The notes beneath the pieces were generated by a model that was given only the letters and a program-made list of their open reading frames with translations, searched no databases and was not told the origin of the DNA. The position numbers and the translations under genes are program-made. DNA of 64,000 nt from Bacteroidetes bacterium UBA2664. Lineage in GTDB: Bacteria; Bacteroidota; Rhodothermia; Balneolales; Balneolaceae. The stretch lies in the NCBI GenBank assembly GCA_002359315.1, contig DEMS01000002.1, positions 117,089 to 181,088 on the forward strand. Reading direction: 5' to 3'. Shown here one piece after another: positions 1-8,566 of this stretch (position 1 is the first letter of the stretch; each line of letters begins with the position of its first letter).

Positions 1-69
1 CCGTTGTACTCTGAGACATATTTACTTATTGTAATTATTAACTGGAAGCGTTTCCAAAATAACGATAAT

Positions 70-90
70 CCGGGAGAATAGTTATCCCGG
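70..90. terminator. Small hairpin beyond the mscS-like gene
   Basis: CCGGGA and TCCCGG form a perfect 6-bp inverted repeat with a 9-nt loop. It lies about 60 bp past the stop of the minus-strand mechanosensitive channel gene, where a terminator would be expected. The U-tract is poor, so this is only a possible terminator. Confidence 0.3.
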
Positions 91-149
91 GAGTAGTCAG
101 TGTTGCAATTCTTTTCTGAAAATAGTCAATCACCTTTTATCAACTGTAA

Positions 150-1046
150 TTATTTGGAAGGATTGGGTTCATCCTCAGAATCAGCTTTTGGATGCAGGTA
201 GCTGATTGTTCGCTGTGGAAAAGGTATGATTATGCCGGCTTTATCAAAATGTTTTTTAATGGACTCTAAAACGTCACACTGCATTACAAATGCATCAGGC
301 GCATCCTTAGCCCAGGCCCAGGCACGCAGGTTAACCGATGATTCACCCAATTGTAAAACGCGTACCGATAATCTGGGCATCCCCTCTTTAATATCTTCCT
401 CTGTGCGAATATCAATGTTTAACGGATGATTAGTGATTTCTTCGATCATAATTTTCCGGGCAAGATCGATATCAGATTCATAACTGATTCCAACATCGAT
501 AAACCGACATATTCTGGAGTCATTGAAGTTCGAATTGATCAATACCTGATTACTGATTATTGAATTTGGAATGATAATTCGTTGATTTTCAAAATTCCTG
601 ATGACCGTATGCCTAAGGGTGATATCTTCCACAATTCCTCTTAGGTCAAGACCTTCAGTCATCGAAATGCGATCATTAATCTGAAATGGTTTTGATATAA
701 CAATAAATAACCCGCTAATAATATTACCCAGAGTTTGTTGAGCCGCAAAACCGACTGCAATAGCCAGGATACCGGCCCCTGCAAGAATTGAGGCCGCAAC
801 CGGTTTTAAAAATTCTATCATGGAAATTGCGATACTAAAACCAATCACTATGATAATGATCGAAATGGAATGATCTATAAATTTAAGGGTGGTTAAATTG
901 GTATCCGCATTTTCCGCACTTTTAGCGATAACTTTCTTAAAAATTTTCTTAACCACTGAAGCCAGCACAATGGTTGCCACAATGATAAACACGATCTTTA
1001 TTAAGACCTCATATTTTTCCAAAAGGGATATTAATTGCTCTTCCAT
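150..1046 (-). CDS. MscS-family small-conductance mechanosensitive channel
   Basis: Inner-membrane channel that opens under membrane tension to release solutes on osmotic downshock. Three hydrophobic segments are visible (about residues 14-34, 58-78 and 84-115). The third is the Gly/Ala-rich pore helix, running from SILAGAGILAIAVGFAAQ into TLGNIISG, which is the family hallmark. After it come the MscS beta domain (IIIPNSIISNQVLIN) and an alpha/beta C-terminal domain. At 298 aa it is a normal short MscS. It ends with an acidic tail (DSEDEPNPSK). It starts 3 bp downstream of the stop of the Ig-like lipoprotein gene, so the two are probably co-transcribed. Confidence 0.93.
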   Translation of the reverse strand: MEEQLISLLEKYEVLIKIVFIIVATIVLASVVKKIFKKVIAKSAENADTNLTTLKFIDHSISIIIIVIGFSIAISMIEFLKPVAASILAGAGILAIAVGFAAQQTLGNIISGLFIVISKPFQINDRISMTEGLDLRGIVEDITLRHTVIRNFENQRIIIPNSIISNQVLINSNFNDSRICRFIDVGISYESDIDLARKIMIEEITNHPLNIDIRTEEDIKEGMPRLSVRVLQLGESSVNLRAWAWAKDAPDAFVMQCDVLESIKKHFDKAGIIIPFPQRTISYLHPKADSEDEPNPSK

Positions 1047-1049
1047 AAT

Positions 1050-2768
1050 TTATTGGTCATTCTCTTCTTCACGATTATCATCATTTTCCATTGGATCAGG
1101 GTCCTCTGCCGGATTCTCAGTAGGTTGAGGGGCAGGCTCTGAACCACCAATAACAGGATAATCAATTTCAAGCTCAGACGTAAACCCTTCTCGTACAGGT
1201 ACTCTTCTTCGTATTGCATACGGTTCCGGTTGCTGATAAGGTTCCACAACTCCGGGTTCCCATCTGCCATTTCCATCTTCATCCTGGAAAACAATAATTT
1301 TATAATTTAGTGGGGGTAAATTGTCTAAAATCACAGTATTCGTAAAGGTGGTATCCATTCGAATACTTAGATTCTCGTCCGTAAGAGTAAGATGACTTAA
1401 ACTTTCAGGATTATTATTGGTTAGAGTAACTTCAATACTTCCTAACTGATTTCGCTGCCAAATATCAGGATCAATTAACTCTCTTCCCATTTCCCATGGA
1501 TTCCAAACCCTGAACTGATATCGAATGCCGGATTGCCATGTACCCAAAGGCGATATTCTTAGAATATGTTTATCAACTTCTATATTTTCCCAGTTTTCTA
1601 TTACACGATCCCCTTCAACAACCTGTAATGAGTCTAAAACGGATGGATCATCAATAAATCGGGAGTACGTAACTTCGAGTGGTTCATCCGGAAACAGGCC
1701 TATACCCGAATTATGTGAAATCGTTCTTAAAATGGTAGTATCAGGTTCATTGGAACCAATAAAGGGGCTGAAATCTACTCTTAGATTGTTTCCTGCCGGA
1801 TCTGATAAAAAATAGGGTTCCAGGGTAAACATTTCAGACTCCACGAGTTCCTGTTCTGTTTGGGCAAATAGAATATTATCATCCCCATCTGCTAAATAAA
1901 GCGGATAAGCTCTGGTATATTCATTTCCAAGAGTATCTGTTACAGACAGATACGATTCAGGATCCCAAATAATTTCTTCTGATAGCCTCAGCCGCAGCCT
2001 TCTTTCTGACAGTAACCCAACACCTTCAATTCTGGGAGAAATAGTATCAGGCATTGAAACAAAAAGGGTTCCTATATCAATTGAATCACCTTCATTTATA
2101 AAAAACATCTCGTTGTAGAAAGGTTGAGCCTGTTCACGGCCTTGATTCCATATCCGATCTCTATTCTGATCGTTAACCCAAAATGCTTTATAATTTCCTT
2201 CGCCGATATACCCAAACTCTACAATTCCGGATGTATCCGTTTCAGATATATAAACGGCTCTCTCGTTAATATTATACGGTTCACGATATAGAAAAACTCT
2301 CCATCCGCTTTGTCCGGCCCCTGTTTCTGCATTTATTGTTTTGGCGCTAATCGTTGCACTGTCCAGAACATCGCCTGTAGAGAGTGCTAAATCAACAGGC
2401 CTTTCCATTTTATTGCGATTGGTATCCGTAACATCTGTACCCAATTTCACGATAATGGTCGTATTTTCCGGTAAATCCGAAGCAAATTCTACCGTTGCTG
2501 ATTTTCTGCTAAAACTTATATCAAACTCAATGCCAAGATCAGGTTCAATCGTAACATTATTCCTGAAATTATTTCTATCAACATATTTATCAAAATTAAA
2601 ACGCACCTCATTACCGCTAAAATTTGTACTCCCTTGAGAGGGCTCAGTACTGACGACCTTAGGGCCCGTTCTGTCAGGTTCTCCTCCGGTTGGAGCCACC
2701 GGTGTTGCACAGCTGATGAGCATTATAAATAATGATACTGCTAATAAAAATTTATAAGACGTTTTCAA
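1050..2768 (-). CDS. Secreted lipoprotein with N-terminal Ig-like (Big_5) domain
   Basis: The signal peptide ends in a lipobox (MLISC, Cys20), so this should be a lipid-anchored envelope protein. Residues about 30-130 (GPKVVSTEPSQGSTNF, then VRFNFDKYVD) match the bacterial Ig-like 'Big_5/SbsA' domain common in Bacteroidota envelope proteins. A second similar stretch occurs near residues 340-430 (LEVTYSRFIDDPS). Near residue 500 there is a prealbumin-like segment (FQDEDGNGRWEPG) resembling the DUF2141-type fold. The C-terminus is a Pro/Glu/Asp-rich tail. It is the first gene of a likely two-gene unit with the MscS channel, and no enzymatic motif is visible. The function is unknown; a structural or surface role is inferred. 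Confidence 0.8.
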   Translation of the reverse strand: MKTSYKFLLAVSLFIMLISCATPVAPTGGEPDRTGPKVVSTEPSQGSTNFSGNEVRFNFDKYVDRNNFRNNVTIEPDLGIEFDISFSRKSATVEFASDLPENTTIIVKLGTDVTDTNRNKMERPVDLALSTGDVLDSATISAKTINAETGAGQSGWRVFLYREPYNINERAVYISETDTSGIVEFGYIGEGNYKAFWVNDQNRDRIWNQGREQAQPFYNEMFFINEGDSIDIGTLFVSMPDTISPRIEGVGLLSERRLRLRLSEEIIWDPESYLSVTDTLGNEYTRAYPLYLADGDDNILFAQTEQELVESEMFTLEPYFLSDPAGNNLRVDFSPFIGSNEPDTTILRTISHNSGIGLFPDEPLEVTYSRFIDDPSVLDSLQVVEGDRVIENWENIEVDKHILRISPLGTWQSGIRYQFRVWNPWEMGRELIDPDIWQRNQLGSIEVTLTNNNPESLSHLTLTDENLSIRMDTTFTNTVILDNLPPLNYKIIVFQDEDGNGRWEPGVVEPYQQPEPYAIRRRVPVREGFTSELEIDYPVIGGSEPAPQPTENPAEDPDPMENDDNREEENDQ

Positions 2769-2851
2769 AAGAATAAATGATTCACTTTGTGCCGATTATT
2801 CCGATCTGACATGATATTTAATTCCACAACTAAAGGTAAGGAATTCACTCT

Positions 2852-3196
2852 TCATTTATCGCACTCTTCATTTGGATCCCAAAAATGTCGATCTATGTTT
2901 ATTCTGTACTCATCTTTAAATTCAATCCCTTCTTGTTGCAAGCGTTCTCTCATGGTATCCTCCTGGAAATAACCCCTGCCAGTTAATTGTCCCTGTTTAT
3001 TGACGACTCGATGGGCAGGCCATGTTTCACCATTGGGATGAGTCAGAAGATTATTGAGTGCATAACCTACCATTCTGGCGCCGGAAGCCACACCCAAATA
3101 ACCGGCGATGGCTCCGTAGGTAGTCACTTTTCCCGGAGGTATCTGTCCTACTACAGAGTAGACCCGTTCGTAAAAATTTTTTCTATCTATTTTCAT
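2852..3196 (-). CDS. Alkyltransferase-like (ATL) protein, MGMT DNA-binding domain without active-site Cys
   Basis: The sequence covers the DNA-binding/methyltransferase domain of O6-methylguanine methyltransferases: VYSVVGQIPPGKVTTYGAIA, the helix-turn-helix region, the conserved Asn-Asn and the active-site loop. The active-site PCHR is replaced by PAHR (WPAHRVVN), so it cannot accept an alkyl group. Proteins of this kind (ATLs) flip and flag O6-alkylguanine for nucleotide excision repair. At about 114 aa the length fits. I chose the ATG giving MKIDRKNF; an in-frame GTG lies 15 bp upstream. It stands in a minus-strand row with the DUF2520 gene. Confidence 0.88.
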   Translation of the reverse strand: MKIDRKNFYERVYSVVGQIPPGKVTTYGAIAGYLGVASGARMVGYALNNLLTHPNGETWPAHRVVNKQGQLTGRGYFQEDTMRERLQQEGIEFKDEYRINIDRHFWDPNEECDK

Positions 3197-3238
3197 CAGT
3201 GTTATGGTCACATCTTTAAACGAAAGATTTAAACAGCA

Positions 3239-4105
3239 TTATTGACTGAATAACGCTAAAAATTGATTGATAATCTTTTCATCCAAATTTTGATTCTTCT
3301 GAGCAATTACAAGAGCTTCTGAGCCCAATAATTTATAGATCTCACGGGTATGTTTGTCCTTACCCAGCAGTTCTAAATGATATTTAACAGATTGAATATC
3401 ACCTCTTGAGATGGGGCCGGTCAGTGATTCTTTAACACCTTTTTCAAATATATTTTGAACCGTCTGAAATACAAGTGGCTGAATGATATCCAGACTTTCA
3501 CTAATTCCGGCATCATTCAGAAGAGACTCTGATACATGAAGCAACGATACCATATAGTTTGAAGCGATCACCGCTGCAACATGAATCACCCTTTTCTGTT
3601 CTGCAGTAATTTTAAGCGGTTTGGCCCCCATTTGTTTGACGATCAGAATCAGGATTGAAATCAATGCATCATCCCCCTCCAAAGTCACATAAATATCGCG
3701 AAATCGTTGCATGCCATCGCCTCGATTAAACGTTTGTATGGGGTGCATAGCTGCAACTTTAGCGCCGCACTTCTTTAAAGAAGAACATGCATCAGAGGAT
3801 AAATTTCCTGAACAGTGGATGATAAATCTTTTCTCCCATTGTATTGGAATCCTTGACAACTCATCAGAAAGCAATTCTATTTGATCGTCAGGGACGGCAA
3901 GAAAGATCAAATCCCCCATTTCTCTCTCTTCGGTTGGAAGATGTTTATCCAACACATCAACCGAACCCTCAACTTTAGTCCTGATTTCTACTTGTTTCTT
4001 ATTCCAAACAGATCGAATCAAATAAGACTTCTCATTGAAAAAGTCGAACAATGCAGACCCAAGAGCTCCTCTGCCAATAATTGTAATTGAGTATTGCTCA
4101 ATCAT
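3239..4105 (-). CDS. Rossmann-like and DUF2520 domain protein
   Basis: The N-terminal half is a Rossmann fold with a dinucleotide-binding loop (IIGRGALGSALFDFF, residues about 9-23), then FLAVPDDQI and the family motif AMHPIQTF near residue 120. The C-terminal half is helical and matches DUF2520, a dehydrogenase-like domain related to ketopantoate/pyrroline-5-carboxylate reductases. No substrate is known for the family, which is widespread in Bacteroidota. The upstream MEMO-like gene ends inside its start codon region with a 4-bp ATGA overlap, implying translational coupling. Confidence 0.85.
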   Translation of the reverse strand: MIEQYSITIIGRGALGSALFDFFNEKSYLIRSVWNKKQVEIRTKVEGSVDVLDKHLPTEEREMGDLIFLAVPDDQIELLSDELSRIPIQWEKRFIIHCSGNLSSDACSSLKKCGAKVAAMHPIQTFNRGDGMQRFRDIYVTLEGDDALISILILIVKQMGAKPLKITAEQKRVIHVAAVIASNYMVSLLHVSESLLNDAGISESLDIIQPLVFQTVQNIFEKGVKESLTGPISRGDIQSVKYHLELLGKDKHTREIYKLLGSEALVIAQKNQNLDEKIINQFLALFSQ

Positions 4106-4875
4106 CCATGAAATATCGATTCTCTTTGTAATGCCGCAGTGCCGATCAGAGGATTTTCGATGTTACTATTATCTCCGTTTAATAATGGAAATTGAAAGGA
4201 TAGATTCCATTTTTTCCCAATTAATAAACCGGCAACAAATGTCCCGACTCCATCCACGGTCGACTCGCCATTGTTCAAGTAATTCATGATTCCGGATATA
4301 TTGTTTGAGTTTAGCATATCCAAAACCCTGCTTATCTCTTCAGATCCATTCTGATTCATTTCACAGCAACAAACAATCAAAGCACTTCTGGATGCAAGAA
4401 TTTCTTCAACGGCATAGGCCAATTCTTTAACAATAAATGAACTTTCATCTGTAATCTGGATACTTAAGATTGAAAATTTATTTAGGGCAGATTGCAACAT
4501 CATCAGCTGATTGTAAATACTGACATCCTCATCAAACGCATCATCATTAATGTAGAAATCGTCATCCTCGTCAGCAAAATCATTCCTTAGCTTGTCATTC
4601 ACTAGAGTAATTCCAAGAGACGTTTCTAACTGTTTAAAAGAGGGCATTGGCAGTTTCTTGTCTGCACTGCCGGGGTGAGATTCTATGACAACAACTGTAT
4701 CATAATCGTCACGGCCCAATTTTGAGTACATTTTGCAAACATTCTCAAAATTATCGTCTTGAATCGTTTTGGGCGCAAAGATAAGCCGAATATTATTTTC
4801 GCTTTCTGAAGCGTCCGGTTGAACTGATTTTAATCCATTCTCAATTTTTTCACGGTTGAATGAAGTAATATTCAT
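4102..4875 (-). CDS. Divergent MEMO1/AmmeMemoRadiSam-B-like protein with degenerate metal site
   Basis: I see no exact family motif, but the order of elements follows the MEMO fold (AmmeMemoRadiSam system protein B, a relative of LigB dioxygenases). YDTVVVIESHPG corresponds to 'DtvvvigPsH', LETSLGITLVNDKL to 'leTPLGxvxvDeel', DVSIYNQLMMLQ to 'EHSIExQLPFLQ', and SALIVCCCEMN to 'aLivaSsDmS'. Two of the usual metal ligands look lost: the PHAGY His is replaced by APK, and the EHS His is missing. The GPSH-type His is retained (ESHP). A pseudoenzyme role is inferred. It overlaps the DUF2520 gene by 4 bp and sits 30 bp downstream of the phosphopantetheinyl transferase gene. It could instead be an unrelated Bacteroidota-specific family. 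Confidence 0.55.
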   Translation of the reverse strand: MNITSFNREKIENGLKSVQPDASESENNIRLIFAPKTIQDDNFENVCKMYSKLGRDDYDTVVVIESHPGSADKKLPMPSFKQLETSLGITLVNDKLRNDFADEDDDFYINDDAFDEDVSIYNQLMMLQSALNKFSILSIQITDESSFIVKELAYAVEEILASRSALIVCCCEMNQNGSEEISRVLDMLNSNNISGIMNYLNNGESTVDGVGTFVAGLLIGKKWNLSFQFPLLNGDNSNIENPLIGTAALQRESIFHG

Positions 4876-4905
4876 AATAGGTTTTATTAGATATGGTAGA
4901 TGATT

Positions 4906-5490
4906 TTATTTTTGATAGCAGATCGAAATCCAATAGTCCATGTGTTGAAAACTACAAATTTTTGCACGAATTCCATTATCAAATTCGACATCGAATAAAT
5001 TTGAATCCACCTGATCTAAATTTACCGATTTCATCGGTTTTCTAAGTCCTGTACCAATCATTTTGAGAGCGGCTTCTTTGCATGTCCAGATTCTAATCGG
5101 TTCAAATTTATAAAGTTCCTCGGTTTCATTTTCCCCTTTCATCCTGGGAATTAATGCCGGATTTACGGATCGATCCAAGCACTCTAAATCGCATCCAACC
5201 AGATAATCAAATGAAATTGCAGCAGATATGGCTTCTTTTGTATGTGAAAAACTCACAGATAGTTCATTGTCACCAACAAATGCTTTTGGTTTTTCACTTT
5301 TTGGTGTGTATACCTCCAAATGATTTACAGACAGAAATTTTTTCGCCATACTGCGAATCAAAACCGCCCCTGATACACTCTCAACTTCATCCCTGTTTTT
5401 AGATTCGTCAATCTCTGTAATCAATTCACAGGATAATATGATCTCTTCCGGAAGTGCGATATGTCTGATTCTTTTAGCCAATGAATACAA
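4906..5490 (-). CDS. 4'-phosphopantetheinyl transferase (Sfp/AcpT superfamily)
   Basis: Transfers phosphopantetheine from CoA to a serine of carrier proteins. The conserved motifs are present in order: SFSHT (80-84), GCDLE (99-103, with the Mg-binding Asp and Glu) and WTCKEAALK (135-143, the W-KEA-K signature). At 194 aa it is a compact single-chain Sfp-type enzyme. No polyketide or peptide synthase is in the window, so it may serve fatty acid synthesis as a general holo-ACP synthase. It is the first gene of the minus-strand run and is divergent from lysS, with 122 bp between the two starts. Confidence 0.88.
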   Translation of the reverse strand: MYSLAKRIRHIALPEEIILSCELITEIDESKNRDEVESVSGAVLIRSMAKKFLSVNHLEVYTPKSEKPKAFVGDNELSVSFSHTKEAISAAISFDYLVGCDLECLDRSVNPALIPRMKGENETEELYKFEPIRIWTCKEAALKMIGTGLRKPMKSVNLDQVDSNLFDVEFDNGIRAKICSFQHMDYWISICYQK

Positions 5491-5612
5491 TCTACAACTT
5501 TGTTACGACTCCCTGCAATTGGTTTTTATTTAAAAAGGGAACATGCCATCTTCCCCCATATTTTTTTATCTTTAAGCTCATTAAACTCCATAAAAAGCAT
5601 TACTACTAACTA

Positions 5613-7145
5613 ATGAGCAACACCGATCAATCACAAAGTGAACAGCAACAAGTTCGACATGAAAAATTAGCTCAACTTCGAGAACTGGGCGTAAATCCAT
5701 ACCCTTATAAATTTGATGTTTCTCACTTAGCCGCAGACATTTTAAAAAATGAGTCCCTTCTTAAAGATGACGAAACACCCCCTTCTGATGCTCAAAAAGT
5801 ATCTGTTGCCGGACGCGTAATGACTCGCAGAATTATGGGTAAAGCCTCATTCTTTACTGTTCAAGATTCAACGGATACCATACAAATTTATATACGCCGT
5901 GATGATATTGGTGTAGAGGAGTATAATACAATATTTAAAAAACTGGTTGATATCGGAGATTTTGTAGGGATATCCGGATTTGTGTTCAAAACCAGGACCG
6001 GTGAAACAACCATCCATGCTGAATCTTTTGAACTTCTTTCAAAAACCGTACGTCCCCTCCCGACTCCGAAAGAGGTTGAGAATGAAGAAGGTGAGATGAT
6101 TACTTACGACGCATTTTCTGATAAAGAATTGAGGTACCGCCAACGATATGTAGATTTGGTAGTCAATCCGGATGTCAAGGATGCTTTTGTCAAACGAACG
6201 AAGATGGTTCAGGCAATGAGAGAGTTTATGAATGAAAAAGGCTATCTCGAAGTAGAAACGCCGATATTACAGCCCATATATGGAGGTGCAACGGCACGGC
6301 CTTTTGTAACCCATCACAATGCCCTGGATATGCAGCTTTATTTGCGAATAGCCAATGAGCTATATCTGAAAAGATTAATTGTTGGGGGTTTTGACGGTGT
6401 TTATGAGTTCTCCAAAGATTTTAGAAATGAAGGGTTATCCCGATTTCACAATCCCGAATTTACACAGGTTGAGCTTTATGTTGCCTATAAAGATTACAAC
6501 TGGATGATGGATTTCATGGAAAAAATGGTTGAGCATGTGGCCAAAACACTCCATGGCTCAACAAAGATAAAAGTAGGGGATCAAACGATCGATTTTAAGA
6601 GCCCATGGCCAAGAGTGCCTATGTTCGAAGCTATCCGTAAAGAAACCGGATTTGATCTCTATGAAAAAAATGAGGAAGAGATTAAAGTCATTGCCAAAGA
6701 ACTGAATATCCACGTCGAAGATGGAATGGGTAAAGGTAAAATCATTGATGAAATATTTGGAGAATATGTTGAAGGAAAACTTATTCAACCCACGTTTATT
6801 ACTGATTATCCGGTAGAGATGAGTCCATTGGCTAAAATGCATCGCGAAAAAAATGGCTTGGTTGAACGATTTGAAGCTATTTGCAACGGGAAAGAAATTG
6901 CGAATGCATTTTCGGAACTCAACGACCCTGAAGACCAGCGAAGACGTTTTGAAGATCAAGTGCGTTTAGGAAAAGAGGGGGATGATGAAGCAATGGCTGT
7001 AGACGAAGATTTTCTAAGAGCCATTGAATATGGAATGCCGCCAACTGCCGGAATCGGGATCGGTATTGACAGATTGGCTATGATCATGACAAACTCTGAT
7101 TCAATCAGAGATGTCCTATTCTTCCCTTTGATGCGGCCTGAATAG
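5613..7145 (+). CDS. lysS: Lysyl-tRNA synthetase, class II
   Basis: Charges tRNA-Lys in the cytoplasm. The anticodon-binding OB fold occupies about residues 60-170 (VAGRVMTRRIMGKASFFTVQD). The catalytic core follows with motif 1 (REFMNEKGYLEVETPILQP), motif 2 (FRNEGLSRFHNPEFTQVE) and motif 3 (GIGIGIDRLAMI), ending DVLFFPLMRPE as in other LysRS. At 510 aa it is full length. The start is ATG after an AT-rich leader. The LolC/E-type permease gene follows after 48 bp on the same strand. Confidence 0.98.
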   Translation: MSNTDQSQSEQQQVRHEKLAQLRELGVNPYPYKFDVSHLAADILKNESLLKDDETPPSDAQKVSVAGRVMTRRIMGKASFFTVQDSTDTIQIYIRRDDIGVEEYNTIFKKLVDIGDFVGISGFVFKTRTGETTIHAESFELLSKTVRPLPTPKEVENEEGEMITYDAFSDKELRYRQRYVDLVVNPDVKDAFVKRTKMVQAMREFMNEKGYLEVETPILQPIYGGATARPFVTHHNALDMQLYLRIANELYLKRLIVGGFDGVYEFSKDFRNEGLSRFHNPEFTQVELYVAYKDYNWMMDFMEKMVEHVAKTLHGSTKIKVGDQTIDFKSPWPRVPMFEAIRKETGFDLYEKNEEEIKVIAKELNIHVEDGMGKGKIIDEIFGEYVEGKLIQPTFITDYPVEMSPLAKMHREKNGLVERFEAICNGKEIANAFSELNDPEDQRRRFEDQVRLGKEGDDEAMAVDEDFLRAIEYGMPPTAGIGIGIDRLAMIMTNSDSIRDVLFFPLMRPE

Positions 7146-7193
7146 GTTTCATCTCTTAGCAAGAAATTGGTAATAATCATTCAAAATCGGTAG

Positions 7194-8420
7194 ATGAACT
7201 TTAGCTGGTACATTGCAGGGAAATATTTCAAAGGGACCAAAAGAGAGTCCCGCTTTCTCTCATTCATTAAAATTATGGCCATAGGCGGGGTTGCTATCGG
7301 TTCTGCCGGACTTCTCATCGCTCTCTCTATAGTCCACGGTTTTAAATCGACGATCAATGAAAAAATTGTTGGTTTTGCACCCCATATAACGGTTAATTCA
7401 TATATCAATGATACAATCGTTCGTGCTGATACACTGGAAACCTTCCTTGGGAATATTCCAAATGTATCGAATGCACAATCTGTCATGACCGCCCAGGTTA
7501 TGATTCAGTCTGCCCGGGACGTCAGTGGTTCTGCATTAAAAGGAGTTCCTGAAACCGGAGATGTCACAAATCTTCGCGACTACATACAACGGGGGGAATA
7601 TGATATATCAGTGCAAGAAAGTGGTCTTCGGGGAATCATATTAGGTACTTCCCTTGCAAATACGATAGGAGCAACCATTGGGAGCCGTGTCACCGTATAT
7701 GTAATCGATGGACTTCCCTCCCCCTTTAATACACCGGAAATACTCCAATTTACGCTGACGGGCATTTATCAAACCGGACTCGCCCGGTTTGATGACAATT
7801 TTGCCCTTACAGATATTCATTCTGTACAACAATTATTCAATGCATCGCCCAGAGAAGCCAATCTTGTCGAGATCACTGTCTCAAATCCAGATCGAATTGA
7901 AGAAACCTTCCGATCCATTCAGGAAAAGATTCAATTTCCATACGTTGTGGAGAGCATTTTCCAGCGATACAGAAATATATTTGCATGGGTGGACCTGCAA
8001 GAAGAGACTATCCCTCTTGTTATTGGTGTCATGATCATCGTCGCTGCATTTAATCTTATCGGCACGGTCTTGATGATGGTACTCGAACGAGTCAAAGACA
8101 TTGGTATTTTGAAAACCATTGGAGCCAAGAATAAGGTTATCAGAAGGATTTTTCTACTTGAAGGTCTTTTTGTTGCTATAACCGGACTATTAATCGGTAT
8201 TGCCATATCATTGTTATTCTACTGGCTTCAGGTAAATTATGGGATTATTCCTCTGTCAGAAGAAAACTATTATATGAGTACCGCCCCGGTTGAACCGCAC
8301 TTTCTCGATTTTATTGTCGTATCAGTCGTTACTATTGTTCTCTGTACACTGGCTTCCTGGCTACCGGCACGCATTGCAGCTAAAACAGATCCGGTTAAAG
8401 TCCTCTCTTTCGGGAAGTGA
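7194..8420 (+). CDS. LolC/LolE-type ABC transporter permease (FtsX-like)
   Basis: The N-terminal cytoplasmic stretch (YIAGKYFKGTKRESRFLSFIKIMAIGG) leads into a first membrane helix (about 26-48). A long periplasmic MacB-PCD-type domain follows. Three C-terminal helices (about 278-300, 325-350 and 372-395) match the FtsX permease core, with ILKTIGAKNKVIRRIF as the coupling-helix region. This is the lipoprotein-release (LolCDE) architecture, in which the permease extracts mature lipoproteins from the inner membrane. The ATPase is not adjacent here. It lies 48 bp after lysS and probably shares its transcript, and it is followed by a strong hairpin. Confidence 0.9.
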   Translation: MNFSWYIAGKYFKGTKRESRFLSFIKIMAIGGVAIGSAGLLIALSIVHGFKSTINEKIVGFAPHITVNSYINDTIVRADTLETFLGNIPNVSNAQSVMTAQVMIQSARDVSGSALKGVPETGDVTNLRDYIQRGEYDISVQESGLRGIILGTSLANTIGATIGSRVTVYVIDGLPSPFNTPEILQFTLTGIYQTGLARFDDNFALTDIHSVQQLFNASPREANLVEITVSNPDRIEETFRSIQEKIQFPYVVESIFQRYRNIFAWVDLQEETIPLVIGVMIIVAAFNLIGTVLMMVLERVKDIGILKTIGAKNKVIRRIFLLEGLFVAITGLLIGIAISLLFYWLQVNYGIIPLSEENYYMSTAPVEPHFLDFIVVSVVTIVLCTLASWLPARIAAKTDPVKVLSFGK

Positions 8421-8469
8421 TAAATATTTTAGATTAATTTTTTAAAATACTGTATACCAATATTATATG

Positions 8470-8503
8470 CACAATTAGATAAAATAAATTTTATCTAATT
8501 GTG
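8470..8503. terminator. Perfect 16-bp inverted repeat, bidirectional terminator
   Basis: CACAATTAGATAAAAT is followed after only 2 nt by its exact reverse complement. The hairpin sits between two convergent genes, the permease ending at 8420 and the FAD dehydrogenase ending at 8567. It has A/T-rich arms on both sides and so could terminate both transcripts. Confidence 0.65.
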
Positions 8504-8566
8504 ACAGTCTTACAATGAAAAGATGCGTGTATCGATCGAATCTTAAAACTTTCTGCAAAATCGAAA

